21,117 nt of DNA, taken from Bacteroidota bacterium. Its GTDB lineage: Bacteria > Bacteroidota > Bacteroidia > Chitinophagales > Chitinophagaceae. The notes beneath the pieces were generated by a model. The model was given only the letters and a program-made list of their open reading frames with translations. It was not told the DNA's origin and did no database searches. Both the position numbers and the translations under genes were made by a program. Of this stretch, positions 7,225 to 15,895 are shown in pieces. The number at the start of each line of letters is the position of its first letter. The stretch's first letter is position 1. Where the stretch lies: positions 1 to 21,117 of the forward strand of contig JAEZDA010000064.1 of the NCBI GenBank assembly GCA_023433345.1, given 5' to 3'.

Positions 7225-8517
7225 ATGGACTGGATATCCCTGGTTGCCTTGATACTTTCGCTTTTACTTATCGGCCTCATTGCGGGCATCGAGGTAGCCT
7301 TTGTATCGGTGAACAAGCTGTCGATAGAGTTAAGCAGGAAACAGGGCAAGGCCAGTGGCAGAACATGGGGACGTTTTTCAGATAAGCCTTCCACCTTCAT
7401 TGGCACCATGCTTCTTGTGTTCCACCTTGTTCTGGTTATGTATGGATTGCTGGTGGGTGATCTGCTTGCACCGGTTTGGAACTGGATAGAGCCAAGGCTC
7501 CATACTTCTGCAGCCGATTACCTTAAATACATTCGGTTGCTGATTGAAACTGTATTGGCAACAGGCATACTGATGCTCGTTTTGTTTACTTCAAAAGCTG
7601 TCTTCCGTGCGCAAAATAAACAGATGATGCAATCTGGCATCGTCAGCGGATTTACGGAAATGATATACTGGCTCTTTTCTGGCCTCTCGAAACTCTTCTT
7701 CAAAGCATCGGAATGGATGCTTAAATACATTTTCAACGTAAAGATCAACGAAAAAACAGAAGCTTTCAGCAAACTTCATCTTGAACAATATCTTCAACAA
7801 AGTATGGGCAACGAGGAAGAGGAAACTTCGGAATTAAACAAGGAACTATTTGAAAATGCGCTTTCGCTGAGTGAAGTTAAATTGCGCGAATGCCTTATAC
7901 CGAGAAAGGAGATCGTGAGCATGGAAAACACGGTGAGTCTCCCTGAACTGAGAGAAAAATTTATCGAGACCAAGTTAAGTAAGATCGTTATCTATGATCA
8001 GTCGATCGATAATATCATAGGTTATGTGCATCATCTGGATATGTTTCGTGATCCGCAAAGCATTCAAAGCATTATTCATCACATTCCAACAGTGCCCGAA
8101 AGCATGAGCGCCACAGATCTTATGAACAAGTTCAGTAAAGAAAGGAAAACCATCGCGTGGGTTGTAGATGAATTTGGCGGAACAGCCGGCATAGTTACAA
8201 TGGAAGATCTGCTTGAAGAGATCTTTGGAGAGATACAGGACGAATATGATGTTGCCGACCAGTTTATTGATAAACAAATTTCAGCAACAGAATTTATATT
8301 TAGCGGGAGACTCAAGCTAGATTACCTCGCTGAAAAATATGATCTGCAATTCCCCCGCAAAGAGGAAGAAGCCGAAACACTTTCAGGCTATATCATTCAA
8401 CGTAACAGTGCTATTCCAAAACTAAAGGAGAGGATCATCGTAGGAAATTTTGAATTTGACATCCTCAGTGTAAGTGGCACCAGAATTGAAACCGTAAAAG
8501 TAAAAATTCTGATATAG
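7225..8517 (+). CDS. CNNM/CorC-type membrane protein with CBS pair (hemolysin-family)
   Basis: A 430-residue protein with the HlyC/CorC layout: an N-terminal CNNM (DUF21) domain with membrane helices at about 4-28, 58-80 and 105-122; a CBS pair at about 222-335, where 'RECLIPRKEIVSM' opens the first CBS and 'WVVDEFGGTAGIVTMEDLLEEIFG' at 312-335 closes the second; and a CorC_HlyC transporter-associated domain at about 350-430. Such proteins sit in the inner membrane and are linked to magnesium or cobalt efflux; the gliding protein GldE belongs to the same superfamily, but the sequence here gives me no firm reason to use that name. The glycosyltransferase start follows five bases after the stop. 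Confidence 0.9.
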   Translation: MDWISLVALILSLLLIGLIAGIEVAFVSVNKLSIELSRKQGKASGRTWGRFSDKPSTFIGTMLLVFHLVLVMYGLLVGDLLAPVWNWIEPRLHTSAADYLKYIRLLIETVLATGILMLVLFTSKAVFRAQNKQMMQSGIVSGFTEMIYWLFSGLSKLFFKASEWMLKYIFNVKINEKTEAFSKLHLEQYLQQSMGNEEEETSELNKELFENALSLSEVKLRECLIPRKEIVSMENTVSLPELREKFIETKLSKIVIYDQSIDNIIGYVHHLDMFRDPQSIQSIIHHIPTVPESMSATDLMNKFSKERKTIAWVVDEFGGTAGIVTMEDLLEEIFGEIQDEYDVADQFIDKQISATEFIFSGRLKLDYLAEKYDLQFPRKEEEAETLSGYIIQRNSAIPKLKERIIVGNFEFDILSVSGTRIETVKVKILI

Positions 8518-8522
8518 CCGGG

Positions 8523-9566
8523 ATGACAATTGCCGTTCACATCAATCATAAAGATGATATTCACGATCATGTGTTAAATTCATTTTTAACCGCCGCAACA
8601 AACCATCCGGAAGATCACTTTATTTTTATTTCCGACAAATCCGCTGAGCGGAAATTCCCGCTTCCCGCAAACTGCACCCCGGTAAATACAGGGCCGGAAA
8701 TAAAGAATTCATTGCTTCGATACTATTGGTATAATTATAAGATCCCTTCAATTCTAAACCGTTACCAGGCGGAAGTGTTCTTCACTCCAAGAGAGGTTTG
8801 CAGTTTGAATACCAGGGTGCCGCAAATAATGTTGCTAAGTGAAATACTGGCAAGGCCACACGGCAGGGGTGAACAATTGCGAAAAAAATATTCAGAGATA
8901 GCTTTCAAAATAGGCACATTCGAAAGATCAGTTTTTGCTAAAGCCTCCCGCATCTTTCCTCAGCACAAAATATTTTATGCAGGCCACGGTCCGGCCGATG
9001 AAGTTGAAAATAAGGTTCCGCCAATTGACCTCCCTTATTTTGCGGCAATGATAACCCCACACAATAAAAATGAAATCATCCTCCTTTTAAAAGCCTTTTC
9101 GCTGTTCAAGAAATGGCAACGATCTTCTTACAAAATGATCCTGATTGGCGGTACAAAGGATATTAGCGAATCCATACCAAATTTTTCTTCGTATAAATAC
9201 AAGGATGATGTGTTACTGGTTCCGAATGATTCCTCAGAAAAGATCGTGTCCGCACTTGCAAATGCATATACGGTCATTCAACTGTTTCATGAAAAGACCG
9301 GCATTAAATGGGAACTTGAGGCAATGCGAAACAATGTACCCGTAATTTCAACCTGCATGGAAAGCGAGCGAAAACACTACCTTGATGCCGCGGCATTGTA
9401 TGCCACAAATACATATGAAGGAATTGCAGAGCAAATGATGCGCATGTATAAGGATGAAAGTATTCATCATGACTATTCTCAACGCTCGCGGGAATTTGCA
9501 AAGCCTTTTCAATGGAACCCGACTGCTGAAACCCTCTACAGGCATGCCGAAGAGGCTATCCGCTAA
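8523..9566 (+). CDS. GT-B glycosyltransferase (GT4-like), altered EX7E motif
   Basis: Probably transfers a sugar from a nucleotide-sugar donor to an envelope acceptor; the exact substrate cannot be read from sequence. The 347 residues fit a compact GT-B fold: an N-terminal domain (1-170; 'IPSILNRYQAEVFFTPRE', 'QIMLLSEIL'), then the donor-binding domain with 'KMILIGGTKD' at 204-213, 'DVLLVPNDSSEKIVSALANA' at 229-248 and 'LEAMRNNVPVIS' at 265-276. The last matches the GT4 'LEAMACGxPVI' region, with the conserved Glu at 266; the partner Glu expected eight residues earlier is Lys258, with a Glu next door at 257. No signal peptide. It is packed behind the CNNM gene and 27 bases before gldC. Confidence 0.8.
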   Translation: MTIAVHINHKDDIHDHVLNSFLTAATNHPEDHFIFISDKSAERKFPLPANCTPVNTGPEIKNSLLRYYWYNYKIPSILNRYQAEVFFTPREVCSLNTRVPQIMLLSEILARPHGRGEQLRKKYSEIAFKIGTFERSVFAKASRIFPQHKIFYAGHGPADEVENKVPPIDLPYFAAMITPHNKNEIILLLKAFSLFKKWQRSSYKMILIGGTKDISESIPNFSSYKYKDDVLLVPNDSSEKIVSALANAYTVIQLFHEKTGIKWELEAMRNNVPVISTCMESERKHYLDAAALYATNTYEGIAEQMMRMYKDESIHHDYSQRSREFAKPFQWNPTAETLYRHAEEAIR

Positions 9567-9593
9567 AGATTGTAACTTCGCGCAAAAGTTTAT

Positions 9594-9950
9594 ATGCAGA
9601 AGAGTACGATAACAATTGATATACTGCTTGATCCCAACAAAATTCCTGAACAGATCAATTGGAATGCCACTGATACTACCACCGATAATATGCAACGGGC
9701 CAAAGCTCTGTGCCTCGCACTTTGGGATGGAGCAGAAAAGAACGCGCTCCGGATCGACCTATGGACAAAAGATATGATGGTTGATGAAATGGGCGATTTT
9801 TATTTCCAGATGCTGATGTCTTTGGCAGATACCTTCAAGAGGGCGACGCGCCAGGAAAAGCTCGGGGATGATATGAAAACTTTTGCCAAAGAATTCATTG
9901 GAAAATTCAGAGAGGAGTTGAACAAAGAATCTTCATCACCTAATTTATAA
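9594..9950 (+). CDS. gldC: Gliding motility protein GldC
   Basis: A 118-residue cytoplasmic protein of the Bacteroidota GldC family. 'STITIDILLDPNKIPEQINWNATD' at the start, 'AKALCLALWDGAEKNALRIDLWTKDMMVDEMGDFYFQMLMSLADTF' in the middle and the Lys-rich helical C-terminus are the family pattern. In Flavobacterium GldC supports the gliding and type IX secretion machinery, though it also occurs in non-gliding relatives, so its presence alone does not prove motility. A one-mismatch -7 box (TAACTTCG, 9573-9580) lies 13 bases before the ATG. It is followed after eight bases by the YqeY-like gene. Confidence 0.92.
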   Translation: MQKSTITIDILLDPNKIPEQINWNATDTTTDNMQRAKALCLALWDGAEKNALRIDLWTKDMMVDEMGDFYFQMLMSLADTFKRATRQEKLGDDMKTFAKEFIGKFREELNKESSSPNL

Positions 9951-9958
9951 TTACTATT

Positions 9959-10414
9959 ATGAACCTGGAACAAAAGATAATGGCTGAAATGAAAGACGCC
10001 ATGAAAGCAAAAAATGAATCTGCACTCAGAGGCCTGAGAGCGATTAAAGCGGAGATCATAAAGGCTAAAACAGAGCCTGGTGCCGGAGGGGAGATCGATG
10101 AAACTACTGAAATGAAATTCCTTCAAAAGATGATGAAACAGCGGAAGGACTCTTTTGATATTTTTAAAGAACAAGGCCGCGATGATCTTGCTGAAAAAGA
10201 GAAAGAGGAAATGGAGATCATTTCAAAATTTCTTCCTGAGCAAATGAGCGAGCAGGAAATTAAGGAAGCGGTTTTAAAGATCATCCTTGAAACGCATGCT
10301 ACATCTCCTGCAGATATGGGCAAGGTAATGGGTGTGGCGAGTAAACAAATGGCGGGTAAAGCAGATGGAAAAATGATCAGTGCTGTTGTAAAGGAATTAT
10401 TAAGTAATTCATAA
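9959..10414 (+). CDS. GatB/YqeY domain protein
   Basis: A 151-residue protein matching the YqeY family: 'LEQKIMAEMKDAMKAKN' at the start, 'LRGLRAIKAEIIKAKTEPGA', 'KMMKQRKDSFDIFKEQGR' and 'ISKFLPEQMSEQEI', then the C-terminal 'MGKVMGVASKQMAGKADGKMIS' that equals the tail domain of the GatB amidotransferase subunit. The GatB tail contacts tRNA, so a tRNA-linked role is often suggested, but the function of stand-alone YqeY is not established. It is coupled to its neighbours: eight bases after gldC and one base before cvpA. Confidence 0.93.
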   Translation: MNLEQKIMAEMKDAMKAKNESALRGLRAIKAEIIKAKTEPGAGGEIDETTEMKFLQKMMKQRKDSFDIFKEQGRDDLAEKEKEEMEIISKFLPEQMSEQEIKEAVLKIILETHATSPADMGKVMGVASKQMAGKADGKMISAVVKELLSNS

Positions 10415-10415
10415 T

Positions 10416-10940
10416 ATGATCATCGACTTCCTGGTTATTATTGCGATGGTTCTTGCAATTGTAAAAGGATATCGCAACGGACTGATCATTGCTTTGTTTT
10501 CTGTTATCGGCATCGTTATCGGCATTGCCGCTGCGCTTAAATTATCGGCCGGGGTAGCTGCAAGGCTTGGAGAGCAATCGAATCGCTGGCTTCCCTTTCT
10601 TGCATTTCTTCTGGTATTCATTGCCGTTATTGTTATTGTGAAGATCGGGGCAAAACTGCTGCAAACCACCGTGGAATGGGCTATGCTGGGCTGGTTGAAC
10701 AGGTTAGGAGGAATTATATTTTACATCTTGCTGTATGCTGTTATTCTAAGCGTTCTGCTTTTTTATATCCTGCCCTTAAATATTCCATCAAAAGATGCCG
10801 GGGAACAAAGTGCTTTTTACGGCTATATTGAACCTGTTGCGCCCGTTGTAATGGAAAAAGTAGGGGCGGTTATCCCATTTTTTAAAAACATGTTCCATGA
10901 GTTGCAAAATTTTTTCGGGCAAGTACAACACAAAATATAA
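10416..10940 (+). CDS. CvpA-family inner-membrane protein
   Basis: A 174-residue protein with four predicted membrane helices (about 2-17, 23-43, 58-78 and 96-119) and an amphipathic C-terminus. 'VKGYRNGLIIALFSVIGIVIGIAAAL' in helices 1-2 and 'WLNRLGGIIFYILLYAVILSV' before helix 4 are the CvpA family signature. In E. coli CvpA is required for colicin V export and is linked to envelope homeostasis; the molecular role is unclear. It starts one base after the YqeY-like stop (TAATATG), so gldC, yqeY and cvpA form one operon. An 85-base gap without an evident terminator follows. Confidence 0.9.
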   Translation: MIIDFLVIIAMVLAIVKGYRNGLIIALFSVIGIVIGIAAALKLSAGVAARLGEQSNRWLPFLAFLLVFIAVIVIVKIGAKLLQTTVEWAMLGWLNRLGGIIFYILLYAVILSVLLFYILPLNIPSKDAGEQSAFYGYIEPVAPVVMEKVGAVIPFFKNMFHELQNFFGQVQHKI

Positions 10941-11025
10941 GGCAGATTTATGTTATTTAATGTAATTTAGTGAGCATCGCAGACTAATTAAACTTGTGTT
11001 GTAATTAATAAACCAGAAAAAGAGG

Positions 11026-11802
11026 ATGAGTTACGAATTAAAACAAGATGGCAAATTCAAGTTTATAGAGGAAGGAAATGGTGAGCCGTTGATTTTGCTA
11101 CATGGTTTATTCGGCGCGCTTAGCAACTTTGATGAACTGATCAAACATTTTAGCAAGACCCACAAGGTAGTTGTACCATTGCTACCGCTTCTCGATCTGG
11201 ACCTTCTTCATACATCGGTTGGCGGACTGCAAAAATTTGTAGGAAAGTTTATTGAAACGCGCAATTATAATGGAGTTCATTTAATGGGCAACTCCCTTGG
11301 CGGTCATGTTGCACTTGTGCATATTCTCAAAAACCCTGAGAGGATCCGTTCCCTTATACTTACAGGTAGTTCCGGATTATTTGAGAATGGCATGGGAGAT
11401 ACCTACCCGAAGCGCGGCGACAAGGAATACATCCGAAAGAAAACCGCCCTGACTTTTTATGACCCTGCAATGGCCACAGACGAATTGGTGAACGAGGTAT
11501 TTGAAATTACCAATAACAGGATGAAGGTTATTAAAATTATCGCTCTCGCAAAAAGTGCTATCCGCAATAACCTGGGAGAGGAATTGAGCCAGATAAAACA
11601 ACCCACTTGTTTAATTTGGGGAAATAATGATACCATCACCCCGCCGTTTGTTGCAAAAGAATTTCAACGCCTTATACCTAACAGCGAATTACATTTTATC
11701 GATAAATGCGGCCATGCACCGATGATGGAGGTGCCCCGCGAGTTCAATGAAATTCTTGACGGATTTCTTACAAAAATCAGGCAGCCCGCCGCAACGGTTT
11801 AA
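11026..11802 (+). CDS. Alpha/beta-hydrolase fold protein
   Basis: A 258-residue cytoplasmic hydrolase with the full set of fold landmarks: oxyanion-hole 'LHGLFG' at 25-30, nucleophile elbow 'MGNSLGGH' at 87-94 with Ser90, Asp202 in 'WGNNDTITPP' and His230 in 'KCGHAPMMEVP'. It thus looks catalytically competent. The closest well-known shapes are MhpC/BphD C-C hydrolases and small-molecule esterases, but the substrate cannot be told. It has one of the few purine-rich sequences in the window just before the start (AGAGG immediately upstream of ATG), and stands alone between two gaps of about 85 bases. Confidence 0.92.
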   Translation: MSYELKQDGKFKFIEEGNGEPLILLHGLFGALSNFDELIKHFSKTHKVVVPLLPLLDLDLLHTSVGGLQKFVGKFIETRNYNGVHLMGNSLGGHVALVHILKNPERIRSLILTGSSGLFENGMGDTYPKRGDKEYIRKKTALTFYDPAMATDELVNEVFEITNNRMKVIKIIALAKSAIRNNLGEELSQIKQPTCLIWGNNDTITPPFVAKEFQRLIPNSELHFIDKCGHAPMMEVPREFNEILDGFLTKIRQPAATV

Positions 11803-11887
11803 CGAAATCTTTTGTCTGTTAAATTAAAGAACCGGTGGAGAAGCCTTATCTTTTGCTTTAATAAAAACCCGGATTCAGCGCCCGCCT

Positions 11888-12550
11888 ATGTATACGCAAG
11901 ACATCATCAATCATAACATTCCACGGCTGCAGCTCAACGACACTGTTAGTAAAGCCCTTCAGTTAATGTCAGATTTTCGCCTGACCTGCCTTCCCGTAGT
12001 GGAAAATGGAAAGTACCTTGGCCTTATCAGCGATGAAGAACTTTTAGACGTTGAGGATGAAAAATCCTCACTTGAATTTTTAAAGCGGAAACTCGTAAAG
12101 ATCTCGGTAAAATACGACGAGCATTTTCTGAATGCCGTAAATATAATGAACCAACACGAGGCGCATGTGGTTCCGGTAGTAAACGATAAAGAGGATTATG
12201 AAGGCATAATTACCACACCGGACCTTTTAAAAACTGTTGGAGAATACTGCGGGGCGAATGAAACCGGCGGAATCCTTGTTTTTGAAAGAGAGCGAATCCA
12301 TTTTTCCCTGTCGGAGATCAGCAGAATAGCGGAAACAAATGACTTTACGATTCTGCATCTTAATACTATACCAATTCCGGACACGAGTTTACTGCAGGTA
12401 ACCATTCATCTGAATAAAAGAGAATTAACAACATTGGTTGCAACCTTTGAGCGATTCGATTATCACGTAACCTATTTTACCGGAAATAAAAACCAGGAGA
12501 ACCAGATTGAAACTAACTACCAGCACCTCATGAATTACCTGGATATCTGA
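11888..12550 (+). CDS. CBS-pair protein with C-terminal ACT-like region
   Basis: A 220-residue soluble protein. The first CBS motif (about 7-60) runs from 'IPRLQLNDTVSKALQLMSDF' to 'LPVVENGKYLGLISDEELL'; the second (about 74-125) has 'HFLNAVNIMNQHEAHVVPVVND'. CBS pairs bind adenine nucleotides and act as energy sensors. The C-terminal 80 residues ('GGILVFERERIHFSLSEISRIAETND' and 'LQVTIHLNKRELTTLVATFERF') look like an ACT-type regulatory fold, the layout of AcuB-like proteins. The ligand is unknown. The outer-membrane protein gene follows after three bases, and nadK is next, a neighbourhood that might fit adenylate or NAD(P) sensing (inference). Confidence 0.88.
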   Translation: MYTQDIINHNIPRLQLNDTVSKALQLMSDFRLTCLPVVENGKYLGLISDEELLDVEDEKSSLEFLKRKLVKISVKYDEHFLNAVNIMNQHEAHVVPVVNDKEDYEGIITTPDLLKTVGEYCGANETGGILVFERERIHFSLSEISRIAETNDFTILHLNTIPIPDTSLLQVTIHLNKRELTTLVATFERFDYHVTYFTGNKNQENQIETNYQHLMNYLDI

Positions 12551-12553
12551 TTC

Positions 12554-14002
12554 ATGAAAGTTTCGATCTTTTTCCTTTCGGTACTCTTCATTTTAGCTCC
12601 TGCCACTACCCTTGCACAACTCTACCCAACCCCGCCATTGCCGGCTGAAATTCTCGCTGCAATAAATTCTGATACCTCTGCCGCATTCAAAATTGCAGGC
12701 ATTACGATAATCGGTAACAAAAAAACCAAAGGCTACATTATAAGAAGGGAATTGCTTTTTAAAGAAGGTGATACCGTGGCCGGTAAAAAGCTCTACGACC
12801 TAATTCATCGGTCCCGCAGTCTTGTTTATAATACCAGCCTCTTCACGCTTGTAGACATATACCCGGAGTTTCAGGACCCGACAAGTTTGCACCTAACCGT
12901 TACCGTTAGGGAAAGATGGTACATTTACCCAACGCCCCAATTCAAACTGGCTGACCGGAATTTTAATGAATGGATCAACACCTATAACGCCGACTTCAAC
13001 CGTGTTATATACGGCGCGAAGTTTTCTCACCATAACTTAAGCGGTCGAAGGGACAAATTGGACCTGTATCTCCTGAATGGTTATGCCCGCAATCTCACTT
13101 TCAACTATACCGCCCCTTATTCAAATCGCTCGCTCACGGAGGGTTTCAGCGCATCTGTTTCCTATACCCAAAACCGCGAAATAGCTTATAAAACAAGTTC
13201 CGACAATAAGCTTGCATTCGTAAAGGCCGGAAAATTTGTACGGGAAAATTTTTCAGTACTTGGCACCTACATAAAAAGAAGCGGCTACTTCTGGAAACAA
13301 ACCTTTGGAGCCGGTTATACATTTAATACCGTTGCCGACACCATCTTATCTTCCAACTATAATCCAGACTATTTCAACAGCGATAAGAGTTACCAGAACT
13401 TTCCCGATTTTCTTTACACTGCACAATATGTAAACGTTAATAACAGCGCCTATCCACTCACCGGCGAGGCTGGAAAACTTGGATTGCAGAAACGAGGTTT
13501 CGGATTTTCGGGTGGCATTAACGCATTTATACTGGATGGCATGTATGCACGTTACCATAAGCATGGTAAAGGATGGTATACAAATTTTGCACTAATGGCA
13601 AGAATTTCAATGCCTTTCAAACTGGCATATATCAACCAGAGGGCATTCGGATTTGGTGAATATTATATACGGGGTCTTGAAAATTATGTAATTGACGGAC
13701 CTGCTTCATCATTAGGGAAGGTTACAGTAAAAAAACACCTTGCAACCTTTAAGATACCGGTTCCTTTCAAGTGGCATATTTTGCCCTATGTCCCTTTTTC
13801 ATTTTACGCAAAAATATATGGCGACGCAGGATATGCATTTCAAAGAAAAGAGTTTAACACGCGTTTCAACAACAAATTTCTGTATACCGGTGGTATCGGC
13901 CTTGATGTTGTAACGCTCTATGATGTAACATTTCGCCTCGAGTACAGTTTCAACCAATTAAATGAAAAGGGACTATTTTTACATTCACAGGGCGGATATT
14001 GA
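12554..14002 (+). CDS. Outer-membrane beta-barrel with one POTRA domain (BamA/TamA-like)
   Basis: A 482-residue Omp85-superfamily protein. Residues 1-22 are a signal peptide ending 'LAQ'. One POTRA domain spans about 45-118: 'FKIAGITIIGNKKTKGYIIRRELLF', then 'RSRSLVYNTSLFTLVDIYPEF' and 'LHLTVTVRERW'. The remainder alternates polar and aromatic residues as in a beta-barrel, and 'GFGEYYIRGLENYVIDG' at about 361-380 matches the loop-6 '(V/I)RGF' element of BamA. It ends with an aromatic residue (Tyr), as barrel proteins usually do. True BamA has several POTRA domains and is much longer, so this is a shorter paralogue, possibly for assembly or secretion of a limited set of clients. It is embedded in the CBS-nadK-kinase cluster. 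Confidence 0.87.
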   Translation: MKVSIFFLSVLFILAPATTLAQLYPTPPLPAEILAAINSDTSAAFKIAGITIIGNKKTKGYIIRRELLFKEGDTVAGKKLYDLIHRSRSLVYNTSLFTLVDIYPEFQDPTSLHLTVTVRERWYIYPTPQFKLADRNFNEWINTYNADFNRVIYGAKFSHHNLSGRRDKLDLYLLNGYARNLTFNYTAPYSNRSLTEGFSASVSYTQNREIAYKTSSDNKLAFVKAGKFVRENFSVLGTYIKRSGYFWKQTFGAGYTFNTVADTILSSNYNPDYFNSDKSYQNFPDFLYTAQYVNVNNSAYPLTGEAGKLGLQKRGFGFSGGINAFILDGMYARYHKHGKGWYTNFALMARISMPFKLAYINQRAFGFGEYYIRGLENYVIDGPASSLGKVTVKKHLATFKIPVPFKWHILPYVPFSFYAKIYGDAGYAFQRKEFNTRFNNKFLYTGGIGLDVVTLYDVTFRLEYSFNQLNEKGLFLHSQGGY

Positions 14003-14020
14003 AGATGCCTTTTCACAAAA

Positions 14021-14899
14021 ATGAGGATTGCCATTTATAGCCGCGGTGTAGAAAACAGCCAGCTCCAGGATATTTCCCTGCTGCTTGAGGCCCTTCATGC
14101 GCATGGCGCTGAACCCGTTTTTTTTACTGATTTCTTCAACAAATTTTATAGCGCAATAAATATAAAAAGCGGCTACTCCACTTTTAGCAGTGCGGCAGAC
14201 ATTGATCCAACGATCGACTGCATGATCAGCCTCGGAGGCGACGGCACCTTGTTAGACACAGTAACTTTAGTAAGGGATACCGGCATTCCGGTATTAGGAA
14301 TAAATTATGGCAGGCTCGGCTTTCTTGCCAATATCGGTAAGGAAGATCTTAATCAGGCACTTGATGCTTTAATCAATCGGCAGTATGTACTAGATAAGAG
14401 AACATTACTCCACCTTGATGCGAACATTCCATTGTTCGATGATTGCCCTTATGCACTAAATGAACTCTCAATTCACAAGCGGGATGTTTCCCCGATGATC
14501 AAGATCCACACATATCTGAATGGAGAATTTCTGAATACCTATTGGGCTGACGGTATTATAGTGGCCACACCAACAGGCTCAACAGGATATTCCTTAAGTT
14601 GCAACGGACCTGTAGTGTTCCCGGAAAGCGGCAGCTTTGTTATAACGCCTGTTGCACCTCACAACCTGAATATAAGACCAATCGTGGTTCCAGAAAACAC
14701 GATCATTTCATTTGAACTGGAAGGAAGAACGGACGGTTTCATTTGCACGCTCGACAGCCGGAGAGAAACCGTCAGCAATGAAATTCAGATAGCCGTAAGA
14801 AAGGAAAGCTTTGGCATAAACCTGATCCGGCTGAACGAAAACAACTTCCTCACTACCTTGCGCAATAAACTCTCCTGGGGCTTTGATAAACGCAACTAG
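14021..14899 (+). CDS. nadK: NAD kinase
   Basis: Makes NADP from NAD and ATP (or polyphosphate) in the cytoplasm. The 292-residue protein carries 'LGGDGTLLDT' at 71-80 (the GGDGT catalytic motif), 'INYGRLGFLA' at 94-103, 'ALNELSIHK' at 145-153 and the substrate-binding 'ADGIIVATPTGSTGYSLS' at 176-193. All are intact. It begins 18 bases after the outer-membrane gene and ends 12 bases before the sensor kinase. A signal peptide or membrane segment is absent. Confidence 0.97.
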   Translation: MRIAIYSRGVENSQLQDISLLLEALHAHGAEPVFFTDFFNKFYSAINIKSGYSTFSSAADIDPTIDCMISLGGDGTLLDTVTLVRDTGIPVLGINYGRLGFLANIGKEDLNQALDALINRQYVLDKRTLLHLDANIPLFDDCPYALNELSIHKRDVSPMIKIHTYLNGEFLNTYWADGIIVATPTGSTGYSLSCNGPVVFPESGSFVITPVAPHNLNIRPIVVPENTIISFELEGRTDGFICTLDSRRETVSNEIQIAVRKESFGINLIRLNENNFLTTLRNKLSWGFDKRN

Positions 14900-14911
14900 T
14901 TTCAAGCAACT

Positions 14912-15895
14912 ATGCAGGGAAAGAACCAGAAACAACAACTAATTTTTGCCATCTATTGGTTTATGCTGGCTTATGTGGTGGCCGCACTTGTTTGGTGGTT
15001 CATCGCATTGATCTGGCAAAACAATGCCACAAGCGAGTTCAGGATCGCTGATCTGCCTCATGATCATCCTGATTATTCGGCTGAAGTGCAGCGCATCAAA
15101 GAATTCCGCGATCGGAAATTTGCACAGTATGCAGGCGAAGGGATAACTTTCTTTCTTATAATTATGGGAGCAGCGATCTTTATTTTCAGGGCGGTAAGAA
15201 GGCAGTTCAAGCAGGGAAGGCAACAGCAGAATTTTATGATGGCCATCACCCACGAATTAAAGACCCCTGTAGCAGTTGCGCAACTCAATCTGGAAACGTT
15301 AAACAAACACAAGCTCGACGAGTCACAGCGTGAAAAGCTTATGAATAATACGATGCAGGAAATTAAAAGACTGAACATTCTATGCAACAACCTGCTGGTG
15401 TCTTCCCAGCTTGAGCAAAGCGGACACACATATTCAAATGAATACATCAACCTTACCGCACTTCTTGAAGACATTCTAAGTGGTTTTCATGACCGTTTTC
15501 CCAACCGGAAATTAAATGTTTCCGTTGAAACCGGCCTGACGGTTAGAGGTGATGACCAACTTCTTCAAATGGCATTCAATAACATTATTGAAAATGCATT
15601 CAAATACAGCAAGGGAGAAATTAGTGTAGTTGCCATTGAAAAATTGAATGATATAATAATAAAGATTTCAGATGAGGGAGCTGGTATTCCGCATGAACAA
15701 AAAAGTTCTGTATTCAAAAAATTTTACAGGCTGGGAAATGAGGCAACAAGATCCGCAAAAGGCACCGGGCTTGGCCTGTACATAGCAAGGCGCATAACGT
15801 TGGCACATAAAGGAAGGATAATGGTGGAAGATAACGTTCCCCATGGTTCATCATTCATTATTGAACTTCCCCAAGAAAAAAGCAGGAAATCATGA
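14912..15895 (+). CDS. Sensor histidine kinase, two membrane helices
   Basis: Inner-membrane kinase that autophosphorylates and passes the phosphate to the response regulator encoded next. In 327 residues: a first membrane helix (about 12-35), a short acidic outer loop of about 35-40 residues, a second helix (about 76-93), then HisKA with the phospho-acceptor His114 in 'FMMAITHELKTPVAV'. HATPase_c has the N box 'NNIIENAFKYS' at 223-233, G1 'DEGAGIP' at 254-260 and G2 'GTGLGLY' at 284-290. There is no HAMP or PAS domain. The small outer loop could hardly bind a large ligand, so the signal may be membrane state or a partner protein (inference). It overlaps the regulator gene by four bases (ATGA). 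Confidence 0.94.
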   Translation: MQGKNQKQQLIFAIYWFMLAYVVAALVWWFIALIWQNNATSEFRIADLPHDHPDYSAEVQRIKEFRDRKFAQYAGEGITFFLIIMGAAIFIFRAVRRQFKQGRQQQNFMMAITHELKTPVAVAQLNLETLNKHKLDESQREKLMNNTMQEIKRLNILCNNLLVSSQLEQSGHTYSNEYINLTALLEDILSGFHDRFPNRKLNVSVETGLTVRGDDQLLQMAFNNIIENAFKYSKGEISVVAIEKLNDIIIKISDEGAGIPHEQKSSVFKKFYRLGNEATRSAKGTGLGLYIARRITLAHKGRIMVEDNVPHGSSFIIELPQEKSRKS

